Counted from the stretch's first letter, positions 7,250 to 14,187 are shown. The stretch: 16,102 nt of DNA from Methanobacteriota archaeon (GCA_023457135.1 JAEWMO010000126.1:1-16102), one strand, 5' to 3'. Notes: generated by a model from the letters alone, not told the origin. Numbers and translations are program-made.

Positions 7250-7663
7250 TTACGCGAGACCCCTCTTTGCGCGCTCTTCCTCGAGGAATGCGCTGCGCTC
7301 GAGGTTCTTTGACCAGGCAATGCGGCCGTCGACGACCTGCCAGTTGCCCATCTCGAGAATGTCGACTCCTGCCGGGACCCGGGAGATCTTTGCCCCGCCG
7401 GGTACGACGAGAACCGCCTTATCAACGTTGCCGGCGCTTGCCGCAGCCTGGAGCGCCTCGACGGCACCTGCCGGGACCTCCGAGGCCATCTTCACATTCA
7501 CGAGCACCCGCTCCGTCTTGCCGGCGACCCGGCGGGAGAGCAGACCTTCCGACTGCACACTGCCGGCGGGAGACCATGCGAACTGCCAGCCCTCCCGGGG
7601 AGAGAACCGCCGGGCAAGGGTCTTCTGGACATCAAGATACGTAGAATCCTTTATGCCACCCAT
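7250..7663 (-). CDS. Conserved-looking small protein, function unknown
   Basis: This 137-residue soluble protein matches no family I can name with confidence. It alternates strands and helices: a helix near DVQKTLARRF (11-20), a short strand WQFAW (26-30), a strand ERVLVNVK, an alanine-rich helix (VEALQAAASAG), a strand KAVLVVPGG and a further strand VDILEM. That order resembles the core of the restriction-endonuclease-like (PD-(D/E)xK) fold, but the position expected to hold the acidic residue before Lys reads VNVK, so an active nuclease is doubtful. This is a fold guess only. The start is supported by GAGG eight bases before ATG 7663 and by TATA-like sequences at about 7701-7716. It is convergent with polB (21-base gap) and divergent from the 210-residue gene. 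Confidence 0.75.
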   Translation of the reverse strand: MGGIKDSTYLDVQKTLARRFSPREGWQFAWSPAGSVQSEGLLSRRVAGKTERVLVNVKMASEVPAGAVEALQAAASAGNVDKAVLVVPGGAKISRVPAGVDILEMGNWQVVDGRIAWSKNLERSAFLEEERAKRGLA

Positions 7664-7700
7664 ATCAATATCCTCTGCTCTACTGTATGGTCATGGTCAA

Positions 7701-7716
7701 ATATAAGCATTATAGT
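7701..7716 (-). promoter_or_regulatory. TATA-like promoter for the 137-residue gene
   Basis: On the minus strand the block reads CTATAATGCTTATAT, with two overlapping TATA candidates. They would start transcription about 14-23 bases before ATG 7663, leaving a short leader that includes the GAGG ribosome-binding site. Confidence 0.45.
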
Positions 7717-7789
7717 TCTCTCTTCTCTCCGACAGACTCTCCTCTCCCGGGCTGGTACGGACAGTGCACAGGAATCTCCCGGAGGAACA

Positions 7790-7813
7790 CTTTTATCCTA
7801 CCACCCATATTAT
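7790..7813 (+). promoter_or_regulatory. TATA-like promoter for the 210-residue gene
   Basis: CTTTTATCC at about 7791-7799 and CATATTATG at about 7807-7814 are the only AT-rich blocks before ATG 7832. The first predicts a leader of about 11 bases and the second a leaderless transcript. No convincing ribosome-binding site is present, in line with either. Confidence 0.45.
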
Positions 7814-7831
7814 GCGCCGGGGTTTGTTAGT

Positions 7832-8464
7832 ATGGCAGAGGCAACACAGACCGAGGCCGGAGTCGTAGAAGCGTATGAGAAACTGGCGCGTGAGGTGCTG
7901 AACCGGCCGGAGAGTATTCCGAGCGCCATCCACAATCTTCTCCTGAAACTGGCGGAGACCCATCCGGGAGCAGTCTACTGGATCGTCCGAAAGTTCTACC
8001 AGGAGTATCTCCGGCTCTATGTCTCCGATACCGGATACATCGGTATCGTGGACAGGTATGAGCCGGACCTGATGTATCCGGGCGACATGGCTCTCTACAT
8101 GGTGCCGGAGAGCCCGCAGGAGGGCGACGTGATCCAGATCTCCTTCACCGACAAGGATGAGGTGAGTGTCTATGTCATCCACGCCCGGGTCGTCAGGTGC
8201 AACGAGGACCGGTCGATACAGGTCGCGGATACGAGCACCGGGGAGGAGTATAAGGTCGTCGACTGGAACATCCTCGGGAAACTGGTCAAAGTGATACCGT
8301 TCGGCTCCGATGAGTGGCAGGAACTCTTCTCGGCATCCGGCGTCCCGAAGGACTGGGTCGCCACATCGGTCGAGGAGAACATCCGGACGGTCCAGGAGTC
8401 GGAGGTGCCGGGGAAGGACGAAGCGCTCACCGAGCTCAAACGCCGCCTGGAGCAGCTGGTGTAG
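7832..8464 (+). CDS. Soluble protein with degenerate signal peptidase/S24-like domain
   Basis: This is a 210-residue protein with no signal peptide or membrane segment. Residues about 1-60 are helical (SAIHNLLLKLAETHPGAVYWIVRKFYQEYL). The middle (about 64-150) follows the order of the signal peptidase I / LexA-S24 beta fold: MYPGDMALYM, then EGDVIQISF, then VIHARVV, then ILGKLVKVIP. In active relatives the first block reads SMxPxxxxGD with the catalytic Ser before Met; here Leu precedes Met, so the nucleophile is missing, although the His of the HRV-like block is kept. The C-terminus (about 185-210) is charged and probably coiled. The reading as an inactive, regulatory or binding version of the fold is inference from the pattern. 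It is followed 154 bases later by the bactofilin-like gene on the same strand. ATG 7832 is the first start in the frame. Confidence 0.8.
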   Translation: MAEATQTEAGVVEAYEKLAREVLNRPESIPSAIHNLLLKLAETHPGAVYWIVRKFYQEYLRLYVSDTGYIGIVDRYEPDLMYPGDMALYMVPESPQEGDVIQISFTDKDEVSVYVIHARVVRCNEDRSIQVADTSTGEEYKVVDWNILGKLVKVIPFGSDEWQELFSASGVPKDWVATSVEENIRTVQESEVPGKDEALTELKRRLEQLV

Positions 8465-8499
8465 GAGCCGGAAGCTCACCGCTCCCATCTCTTCGGGGG

Positions 8500-8552
8500 T
8501 CCGGGAGCAGTGCGCTCCCCGGAGAGGCTGCTCTGCCCCGCACCGGCAGAGC
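8500..8552. other. Two consecutive hairpins between the SPase-like and bactofilin-like genes
   Basis: TCCGGGAGC (8500-8508) pairs with GCTCCCCGGA (8514-8523), with one bulged base and a 5-base loop. GCTCTGCC (8530-8537) pairs perfectly with GGCAGAGC (8545-8552) across a 7-base loop. No T-tract follows either, so they are not obvious terminators. They may be RNA processing or stability elements in a shared transcript. Confidence 0.4.
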
Positions 8553-8618
8553 CGCGCGCCTTCGTCGACCTCCTCACAGTCACCAACCTTTTTGAGGAGG
8601 GCAGATCATCCCTGCCGC

Positions 8619-9623
8619 ATGAAACACCTGGCACTCATCATCCTTGCTCTGCTGCTGCTCATTCCGTCCGGGGCCCAGGCGCTCACGTTCCTCAGCGGGG
8701 ACCAGCCCGTGGTCGATACCCCTATCCCCGACGACGTGGTCGTAACAGGCGGAACCGTAACCGTCAGTGCCCCCGTCGACAGCCTGACCGTCGCCGGGGG
8801 CATGGTGACGGTGGATGCACCGGTGGCCGGCGATGTCGTCGCCGCGAGCGGCACCCTGATCGTCAACGGCGATGTCGGCGGAAAGGTCCTTGCCGCCGGG
8901 GGCGAGGTCGAGCTGAACGGGAACGCGACGAACGCTCTCGTCACGGGGGGCGCGGTCCGGATAGGGGAGAATGCCGTCATCGAGCGCGACGCGGTGATCA
9001 GCGCGGGCGAGGTCGTGAACGAGGGATCGGTCCTCGGCAACCTGATGGTCTCCGGTGCGACGTTCCGCAACAACGGCACGGCCGGGAACGTGACGTTTGA
9101 GGAGCAGCAGGGGCCGGGGCCGGGGCCGGGGCCGGGGCCGGTGCTGCCCGGCCTCTTTGCGGTGCTCACAGCGATCGGGGCCCTGATACTCGGTCTCCTG
9201 ATCATTAAATTCCTCCCCGGCCCCTTCGCGGCGGTTGTCCGGGAGGTCGAGAAGAGCCCGGTCGTCCTGACCGTCCTCGGGTTCCTCGCGATCCTCGTGA
9301 CGGTGATTCTCCTCCTGATCATCGCCGTCACCGTGGTAGGCCTCCCCATCGCGCTCGTCGGGGGACTCCTCTTCATCGTCGCTCTCCTGATCTCATCGCT
9401 CTTTGTCGCCTACGCCCTTGGGGACGTCATCGCTTCGCGGACGGGGTGGAGGCCGGGGCCCATGGGGATCTTCATCCTGGGGTTCGTGATCCTGCAGATC
9501 CTCATGTTCATTCCGCTCCTCGGAGCGCTCGTCCAGGTCGTCGCGGTCAGCCTCGGCTACGGCGGGATCCTGTATGCACTCAGGGGCGTCAGCCAGCCCG
9601 GTGCGGGCGAAGGGGCGGCGTAA
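8619..9623 (+). CDS. Bactofilin-like (polymer-forming) domain protein with membrane anchor
   Basis: The protein has 334 residues. Residues 1-22 form a signal peptide (MKHLALIILALLLLIPSGAQA). Residues about 35-160 are a Gly/Val-rich array of short repeats such as TVTVSAPVDSLTVAGG, DVVAASGTLIVNGDVGG and VLAAGGEVELNG, the right-handed beta-helix pattern of bactofilin-like polymer-forming domains. A Gly-Pro linker (165-174, five GP units) joins this to four or five hydrophobic helices (about 176-198, 215-238, 243-267, 282-302 and possibly 303-320). The beta-helix would thus face outside the membrane, unlike cytoplasmic bactofilins. A surface or envelope scaffold role is inferred. ATG 8619 is the only start before the signal peptide. 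GAGGAGGG lies upstream, but about 16 bases away, which is far for a ribosome-binding site, and CAACCTTTTT (about 8584-8593) may be a weak TATA box giving a leaderless mRNA. Confidence 0.82.
   Translation: MKHLALIILALLLLIPSGAQALTFLSGDQPVVDTPIPDDVVVTGGTVTVSAPVDSLTVAGGMVTVDAPVAGDVVAASGTLIVNGDVGGKVLAAGGEVELNGNATNALVTGGAVRIGENAVIERDAVISAGEVVNEGSVLGNLMVSGATFRNNGTAGNVTFEEQQGPGPGPGPGPVLPGLFAVLTAIGALILGLLIIKFLPGPFAAVVREVEKSPVVLTVLGFLAILVTVILLLIIAVTVVGLPIALVGGLLFIVALLISSLFVAYALGDVIASRTGWRPGPMGIFILGFVILQILMFIPLLGALVQVVAVSLGYGGILYALRGVSQPGAGEGAA
9110..9139 (+). repeat. Five tandem GGGGCC hexamers
   Basis: Exactly five GGGGCC units run without interruption inside the bactofilin-like gene and encode the Gly-Pro linker. 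Five G4 runs two bases apart could fold as a G-quadruplex on the coding strand. Because each unit is six bases, gain or loss of units keeps the frame and changes only linker length. Confidence 0.85.
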
Positions 9624-9637
9624 TTCCTCTTTTTGGC
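9624..9637 (+). terminator. T-rich terminator after the bactofilin-like gene
   Basis: TTCCTCTTTTTGGC starts immediately after the stop codon and contains a five-base T run, like the tract after the propeller gene. Confidence 0.45.
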
Positions 9638-9684
9638 GGGTTTGTGAGGCGCTTCCCCTGTCTCTACCTTATCATGGACACTCG

Positions 9685-9860
9685 TAGCCCCCACCCCGCC
9701 CGGCCTTCGGCCTCCTCCTCCGCACCTGCGGTGCTCGAACTCCTGCCGTTCCGGCAGTCGTTCCCAGCCCCGAGGGGCGGGGGCAGTGCGTGGCGATATG
9801 CGGCTGGCCGAAGGGTGCGATGGCCCGATGGGCCGGAGCATGAGCACCGCCAGGTGCGCA
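9685..9860. repeat. Structured non-coding segment bounded by an inverted repeat; candidate intergenic repeat
   Basis: This segment lies in the 274-base gap between convergent genes. CGCACCTGCGGTGCTC (9721-9736) and GAGCACCGCCAGGTGCG (9842-9858) are reverse complements apart from one extra base, so they could close a long stem. Nested between them are smaller hairpins: CTGCCG/CGGCAG (9743-9757), GCCCC/GGGGC (9767-9778) and GGCCC/GGGCC (9822-9834). GGCC-TTC-GGCC (9702-9712) sits just outside. No frame across it gives a recognisable protein. It looks like a dispersed intergenic repeat or a structured RNA; I cannot test copy number here. Confidence 0.5.
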
Positions 9861-9897
9861 GTCCCCTTGAAATCCGTGAGAAGCCCTCTTCGGGAGC

Positions 9898-11394
9898 CTA
9901 TGTGGCCCCGGTTTCGACCGGCTCCACCCGGGTTCCGGGAAGAATAACCAGGTTGTAGGAGTTGTGGTCCTTGTTGAACCTGACGAGGACACCGTAGAGC
10001 CGGACGATATCCCCATAGGCGGGACCTTCGAGCACGTCGCGGTTCGTGCCGCGGAGGGTCGCCGGGACCACGGCGTAGACCTGGTCCGCGGGCGTCCCGT
10101 CGCAGACCTTGTAGACCTTTGTCCGGGTATCGCCGAGGTTCCCTGACATCAGCGCGGCGACGACGTTGATCTTCTTGTCCCGGTGCTGGCGGAGGTGGGA
10201 GAGGCGGGCGAACTTGGCTCCCGGCGGGACGCGGTAGGCGTGCTGCACCGATGTATCCTTTCGCAGGAGCGCCGAGGCATACTTGATGTCGACGTTGATG
10301 AACCGGTAGCCGTCTTTCCCCGCTGCAAGGCGCTCCATCAGCCGGGTCGGCCGGATGTCGCCCTTCTGCTCGAAGGTCCAGCACCGTGTGGGGTTGCAGG
10401 TCGTGCCCCAGATGAACGAGCAGGGGCTGAAGACGGTAAGCCCCCGGTCTGCGATCGCGCGCACGGTCTGCCGCATCACGGTCGCGTTGGCAAGGTCGGC
10501 GGGCTCCACGATGACGATCGTCCCGTCGGGGGCGAGCCGTTCGGCGAGAGCGGCTACGAGATCGGCACGCTGGTCAATGCTCATCTGGCGGAGCTCGCCA
10601 AGGACGTTCGAGAAGACCATGAGATCGATCCCATCAGGCAGGTCCTTTGCCCCGAGCGTCCCGATATCCGCCCGGATGAGTTTTTCCACCCGCACCCTGC
10701 CTCCCTGCGCCGCGGCTGCGGCCGGGACGAGGGCGTTGTAGGCCTCGAAGTGCTCTTCGGAGCGTTCGACGGCGTAGATGTCGGCCGCTCCCGTTCCGAT
10801 CCTTCCGAGGAGGTCGATGACGGCGAGCGGGACGACCCCCGGCCCGGTGCCGAGATCGAGGATACGCATCTCGGGCTTTGCGAGCCCCCGGCTGATGATC
10901 TGCCAGAGGATGTGCTCGAACTGCACCAGGTAGACCGGCGCGTGGTAGGCGAGATACCCGAGGACCGGGTAGGCCTTCCGGTAGCTCACCTGCCGCTCCT
11001 TCCAGTACTGGCTCTTCTGGGCGAGGATGGCGTTCCGCATCCGGTCGAGCACGGCAGGGTCGTCCCAGGGCTTACTGGTCTTCTTTTCGATGTAGGACTC
11101 GACCCGCTCCTGGATGTAGCCGGGCACACCGGGGTTCCGGAAGAACGCGAGCTGGCGTTCTCGCCCGGCATCGTCGACCGCGAGGCTCCCGCCGTCCGGG
11201 CGGCGGCCGATCACGTAGTCATCCCCGGCCGGCCTGATGGTGAGGCCGAGGCCGTCAAGGTGCGGGCGGATCTCGCCGGCAAGGCGCTCGAGCGATAGCC
11301 CGGTTCCCAGGTCTTTCTGGAGTTCGGAGAGCCGGAACTCCCCTTCTGCGCCTGCACGGCTTGTGAGTGCTTCAACGATATCCCGCTCGCTCAT
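9898..11394 (-). CDS. Rsm22/METTL17-like ribosomal small-subunit methyltransferase-family protein
   Basis: The protein has 498 residues. An N-terminal helical region (about 1-170) precedes an S-adenosylmethionine-binding fold with ILDLGTGPGVVPLA (178-191), an acidic VER at 209-211, LMVFSNVLGEL (258-268) and GTIVIVEPAD (291-300). Cys325, Cys333 and Cys338 (SPCSFIWGTTCNPTRCW) plus the distant Cys431 match the pattern of three clustered and one remote Cys that binds a [4Fe-4S] cluster in Rsm22/METTL17 proteins. The C-terminal part (about 455-490, GDIVRLYGVLVRF) looks like a small beta-barrel of OB type. Relatives assist assembly of the small ribosomal subunit; whether this one methylates RNA is not known from sequence. 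The start at 11394 follows a TATA-like tract by about 46 bases. It lies 73 bases downstream of iorB but probably has its own promoter. Confidence 0.8.
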   Translation of the reverse strand: MSERDIVEALTSRAGAEGEFRLSELQKDLGTGLSLERLAGEIRPHLDGLGLTIRPAGDDYVIGRRPDGGSLAVDDAGRERQLAFFRNPGVPGYIQERVESYIEKKTSKPWDDPAVLDRMRNAILAQKSQYWKERQVSYRKAYPVLGYLAYHAPVYLVQFEHILWQIISRGLAKPEMRILDLGTGPGVVPLAVIDLLGRIGTGAADIYAVERSEEHFEAYNALVPAAAAAQGGRVRVEKLIRADIGTLGAKDLPDGIDLMVFSNVLGELRQMSIDQRADLVAALAERLAPDGTIVIVEPADLANATVMRQTVRAIADRGLTVFSPCSFIWGTTCNPTRCWTFEQKGDIRPTRLMERLAAGKDGYRFINVDIKYASALLRKDTSVQHAYRVPPGAKFARLSHLRQHRDKKINVVAALMSGNLGDTRTKVYKVCDGTPADQVYAVVPATLRGTNRDVLEGPAYGDIVRLYGVLVRFNKDHNSYNLVILPGTRVEPVETGAT

Positions 11395-11434
11395 GGCGTA
11401 TCAGGTCGGCAGGATGGGTAATACAGTTTGTGGG

Positions 11435-11444
11435 AAGATAAAAA
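11435..11444 (-). promoter_or_regulatory. TATA box of the Rsm22-like gene, overlapping the iorB terminator tract
   Basis: On the minus strand this reads TTTTTATCTT. As a TATA box it predicts a transcript start near 11413 and a leader of about 19 bases. Its T5 run lies 24 bases past the iorB stop, so the same bases may also end the iorAB transcript. Confidence 0.45.
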
Positions 11445-11467
11445 CGGTGATGGGTGGAGCGCGGGGA

Positions 11468-12064
11468 TCAGGGCTTGCCCGCGCCCCGTTCTCCCGCTTC
11501 CCGGCCGAGCCGGAAGGCCGCGGCGTTGACCTCGACGGTCTTTTTCGGGACACACCGCCGGACCGCCTCTTCGAGCGTCTCGGGCCGGAGCGGGATATCT
11601 CCGGACGCGGCGCCGAGCATCACGATGTTCTGCGAGAGGATGCTCCCCGCCTCCTCCGCGAGGGCCGCGGCGTCGATGCAGGCGACGTCGAGGTCGGCGA
11701 GCGCGGCGAGGATGCTCTCCTCGTCGGGCACGTCCAGGTTCTGCTGGTAGACCGATGTGGGGACGACCAGGTTCCGGTTCACGACGAGCCTTCCCCCGGC
11801 CGGCAGGTAGTGGCGGTAGCGGAGAGCCTCGAGCAGGTCGAAGGCAACGAGAAGGTCGGCCGTTCCCGGCGCGATCAGAGACCCGAACTTCCCGTCGATC
11901 CGGATGTGGCTCTCCACCGACCCGCCGCGCTGCGCCATGCCGTGGGTCTCGGCGCTCCGGACGGTCCGGTTCTCGATGATGCATGCCTCGCCGAGGACGT
12001 TCGAGGCGAGGACAGTCCCCTGGCCGCCGATACCGACGATCAGGATATCGAACGAGGGTTTCAT
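11468..12064 (-). CDS. iorB: Indolepyruvate:ferredoxin oxidoreductase, beta subunit
   Basis: This 198-residue protein is the small subunit of the thiamine-dependent enzyme that oxidatively decarboxylates aryl pyruvates (from Trp, Phe and Tyr) to aryl-acetyl-CoA while reducing ferredoxin. In methanogens it can also run in the synthetic direction from aryl acids. The gamma-type oxidoreductase domain begins with FDILIVGIGGQGTVLAS (5-21), followed by ETHGMAQRGGSVESHIR, the conserved region of this subunit. The frame is open for 49 codons upstream, but that part is an out-of-frame reading of the iorA ferredoxin domain. ATG 12064 is correct because it overlaps the iorA stop (ATGA) and has GGAGGG upstream at normal spacing. 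The overlap indicates one operon with coupled translation. Confidence 0.93.
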   Translation of the reverse strand: MKPSFDILIVGIGGQGTVLASNVLGEACIIENRTVRSAETHGMAQRGGSVESHIRIDGKFGSLIAPGTADLLVAFDLLEALRYRHYLPAGGRLVVNRNLVVPTSVYQQNLDVPDEESILAALADLDVACIDAAALAEEAGSILSQNIVMLGAASGDIPLRPETLEEAVRRCVPKKTVEVNAAAFRLGREAGERGAGKP

Positions 12065-13830
12065 TTCCGTCCCTCCATACCGATGGCACCTGACGGACAG
12101 ATGTCTGCGCAGACGCCGCACCCGGCGCAGAGTTCGGTGATCGTCGCGTTCTTCCCGGCAAACGCTATCGCCGGGCAGCCGAACGACCGGCAGACCCCGC
12201 AGCCGGTACACTGCTCCAGGTCGACCGCGTAGGCCTTGCGCTTGATCCCACTCTTCCGTGCGGTGATGACGCAGGGCTGTTTTGCAATGATGACCCGGAC
12301 TCCTTTGCGCTCCTTTGCCTTGCGGAACGTGTCGAGGAGCACGGGGAGGTCATAGGGATCGACCGTTTCGACCCAGGAGACCCCGCACGACCGGCAGATC
12401 GCGTCGAGCGATATCGGGGTGCTCTCGACGCCTGCGGCCGTCAGTCCGGTGTTGGGGTTTGGCTGGTGGCCGGTCATGGCGGTGATCCGGTTGTCGAGGA
12501 TGACGACGACCATATCGGCGCCATTGTAGACGGCGTTTAAGAGTCCCGGCATTCCCGTGTGGAGGAACGTCGAGTCGCCGATGGTGCAGACCACCGGGTG
12601 CTCCTCTCCCGACCGGGCGATGCCGCTTCCGACGGTGATCGAGGCGCCCATGCAGATGGTGGTGTCCACCGCGCCGAGCTGGAGGCCGAGGGTGTAGCAC
12701 CCGATGTCGCTTGGGAAGATGCCGTCGCGGAAGACCTTCCGCATCGCATAGAACGTCGGCCGGTGCATGCACCCTGCGCAGAGGATCGGCGGGCGGGGCG
12801 GCACTCCCGGGACCGGGGCGGGTGTGGGGAAGGTCACGGTGGGGGCGATGCCTGCTTTTTCGAGGATGGCAGAGACGGTTGCCGGGTTGAACTCTCCCTC
12901 ATACGGGACCGTCCCGGTCATCTTGCCGAGGACCTCCGTTCCGGTCGCCACCTGGCGGACAGCCTCCTCGACGACCGGGGCGAGTTCCTCGACGACCAGG
13001 ACCTTCTCGTGCCGGTCGACGAAGGATTTGAGCCATTCCTCGTCGATGGGATAGGCGCCGACGATCGCGAGCGAGACGTCATCGGGGAGCACCTCCTGGA
13101 CGTAGGCCGCCGCGACACCGCTCGTGACGACGGCGGTCGTGCCCCGGATGGTGTGGCGGTTGTAGCCGAGCTCGACCAGCCGTTCCTTCAGCGCCTGCTG
13201 CTTCTCGTTCAGCTTCCTGTGCAGCACCCGGGTGTGCGCGGGGATGACCACGTACTGCTTCGGGTCGCGGTGGAAGACGGCGGTCCGGTGCTCGGTCCCA
13301 ATCTCACCGAGGTCGACATCGCCCTTTGAGTGGCAGATCCTGGTTGTGGGCCGGAAGATCACCGGGAGACCGAACTCCTCGGAGAGGGCGAAGGCGTCCC
13401 GGAGCATGTCGTGCGCCTCCTGGACCGACGAGGGGTCGAGGCAGGGGATCTTCGCGAAGTGAGCATAGCGCCGGGTATCCTGCTCGTTCTGGGAACTGTG
13501 CGCGAAGGGGTCGTCCGCGGAGAGGACGACGAACCCGCCGGTCACCCCGGTGTATGCGCTCGTCATCAGGGGGTCGGCCGCCACGTTCAGCCCGACGTGT
13601 TTCATGGTGCAGAGTGCGCGCACCCCGCACCAGGCGGCGGCGAGGGCGTTCTCGAAGGCGACCTTCTCGTTCGTGGACCACTCCACGGTGAAGGGCCGCT
13701 CATCCTGCACCCGGAGGATATCGATCACTTCAGAGGACGGCGTTCCCGGATAGCCGCTGGCAAAATCGATGTTTGCCTCGAGACACGCGTGAGCGATGCC
13801 CTCATTCCCGAGTAGGTATCGTACAGCCAT
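12061..13830 (-). CDS. iorA: Indolepyruvate:ferredoxin oxidoreductase, alpha subunit
   Basis: This 589-residue large subunit carries the catalytic sites. The N-terminal pyrimidine-binding domain starts LLGNEGIAHACLEANIDFAS and contains SGYPGTPSSEV (25-35). A central domain (about 230-310) follows. The thiamine diphosphate domain has CAGCMHRP (351-358) and the GDS...N motif (418-420 and Asn447). The C-terminus is a two-cluster ferredoxin domain: C541, C544, C547 and C552, with the 4-residue last gap I associate with IorA, and C568, C571, C574 and C578. Every key residue I know is present and the length is normal. It forms an operon with iorB (4-base overlap). The start at 13830 has no ribosome-binding site and lies close to TATA-like sequence, suggesting a leaderless or very short-leader mRNA. 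Confidence 0.95.
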   Translation of the reverse strand: MAVRYLLGNEGIAHACLEANIDFASGYPGTPSSEVIDILRVQDERPFTVEWSTNEKVAFENALAAAWCGVRALCTMKHVGLNVAADPLMTSAYTGVTGGFVVLSADDPFAHSSQNEQDTRRYAHFAKIPCLDPSSVQEAHDMLRDAFALSEEFGLPVIFRPTTRICHSKGDVDLGEIGTEHRTAVFHRDPKQYVVIPAHTRVLHRKLNEKQQALKERLVELGYNRHTIRGTTAVVTSGVAAAYVQEVLPDDVSLAIVGAYPIDEEWLKSFVDRHEKVLVVEELAPVVEEAVRQVATGTEVLGKMTGTVPYEGEFNPATVSAILEKAGIAPTVTFPTPAPVPGVPPRPPILCAGCMHRPTFYAMRKVFRDGIFPSDIGCYTLGLQLGAVDTTICMGASITVGSGIARSGEEHPVVCTIGDSTFLHTGMPGLLNAVYNGADMVVVILDNRITAMTGHQPNPNTGLTAAGVESTPISLDAICRSCGVSWVETVDPYDLPVLLDTFRKAKERKGVRVIIAKQPCVITARKSGIKRKAYAVDLEQCTGCGVCRSFGCPAIAFAGKNATITELCAGCGVCADICPSGAIGMEGRK

Positions 13831-13846
13831 TGTTCAACTCAACTGT

Positions 13847-13870
13847 ACTTTTATCATCGGGTTTTAACAT
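13847..13870 (-). promoter_or_regulatory. Promoter region of the iorA-iorB operon
   Basis: Two AT-rich blocks precede iorA on the minus strand: GATAAAAGT (13855-13847) and ATGTTAAAAC (13870-13861). The outer one predicts a leader of about 9 bases and the inner one a leaderless transcript. I cannot tell which is used. Confidence 0.45.
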
Positions 13871-13890
13871 AGCGCTTTGGATGTCAATCC

Positions 13891-13900
13891 AAAAAATTAA
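13891..13900 (+). promoter_or_regulatory. TATA box of the first tRNA-Ile gene
   Basis: AAAAAATTAA is the strongest AT block upstream of the tRNA. Its centre predicts initiation near 13922, about 17 bases before the mature 5' end, leaving a short leader for RNase P to remove. Confidence 0.5.
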
Positions 13901-13938
13901 GTGCTTGTATGCCAGATGTTGGAGGGTAATCCTGCCCA

Positions 13939-14011
13939 GGGCCCGTAGCATAGCCGGTGGTGCACCCGGCTGATAACCGGGAGGTCGTGCGTTCGAATCG
14001 CACCGGGCCCA
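13939..14011 (+). tRNA. tRNA-Ile (anticodon GAU), copy 1
   Basis: All four arms fold. The acceptor stem is GGGCCCG with CGGGCCC, the D stem GCA with TGC, and the anticodon stem CCCGG with CCGGG around loop CTGATAA (anticodon GAT in DNA). The variable loop is 5 bases, and the T stem is GTGCG with CGCAC around TTCGAAT. The discriminator base is A, and no CCA is encoded. There is no intron. It reads isoleucine codons AUC and AUU and is identical to the copy at 14239. Confidence 0.97.
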
Positions 14012-14187
14012 TTCATTTCTATCGCGCTTTTCACTGATCTCGTTCTTCCGCCGAGAAACATAGTCTTCCTTCAGGGTGTACACCTCTCGGCAGAGGGGGA
14101 TGCCGGGTTTGCGGTCGCTTTGCGATCGTGTGCGTGCTCTGCAATAATTCTGCTATCTGGCAGTTCGGGAGCAGGGTTTTGGCGCAA

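Noticed and set aside
7832..8464. Active signal peptidase or LexA-type repressor
   Set aside because: The serine before Met is absent, there is no membrane anchor, and no helix-turn-helix motif is visible at the N-terminus.
9446..9958. Open frames running through the gap after the bactofilin-like gene
   Set aside because: They begin out of frame inside the bactofilin-like gene and pass through the hairpin-rich segment, with no domain or start signal.
10183..11298. Plus-strand frame of 371 codons opposite the Rsm22-like gene
   Set aside because: It is an antisense shadow with biased composition (Asp, Val, Gly, Arg, Glu) and no motif, promoter or ribosome-binding site.
13802..14083. Minus-strand frame across the first tRNA (CDSNARPPGYQPGAPP)
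   Set aside because: This is another antisense translation of a tRNA gene, with no independent support.
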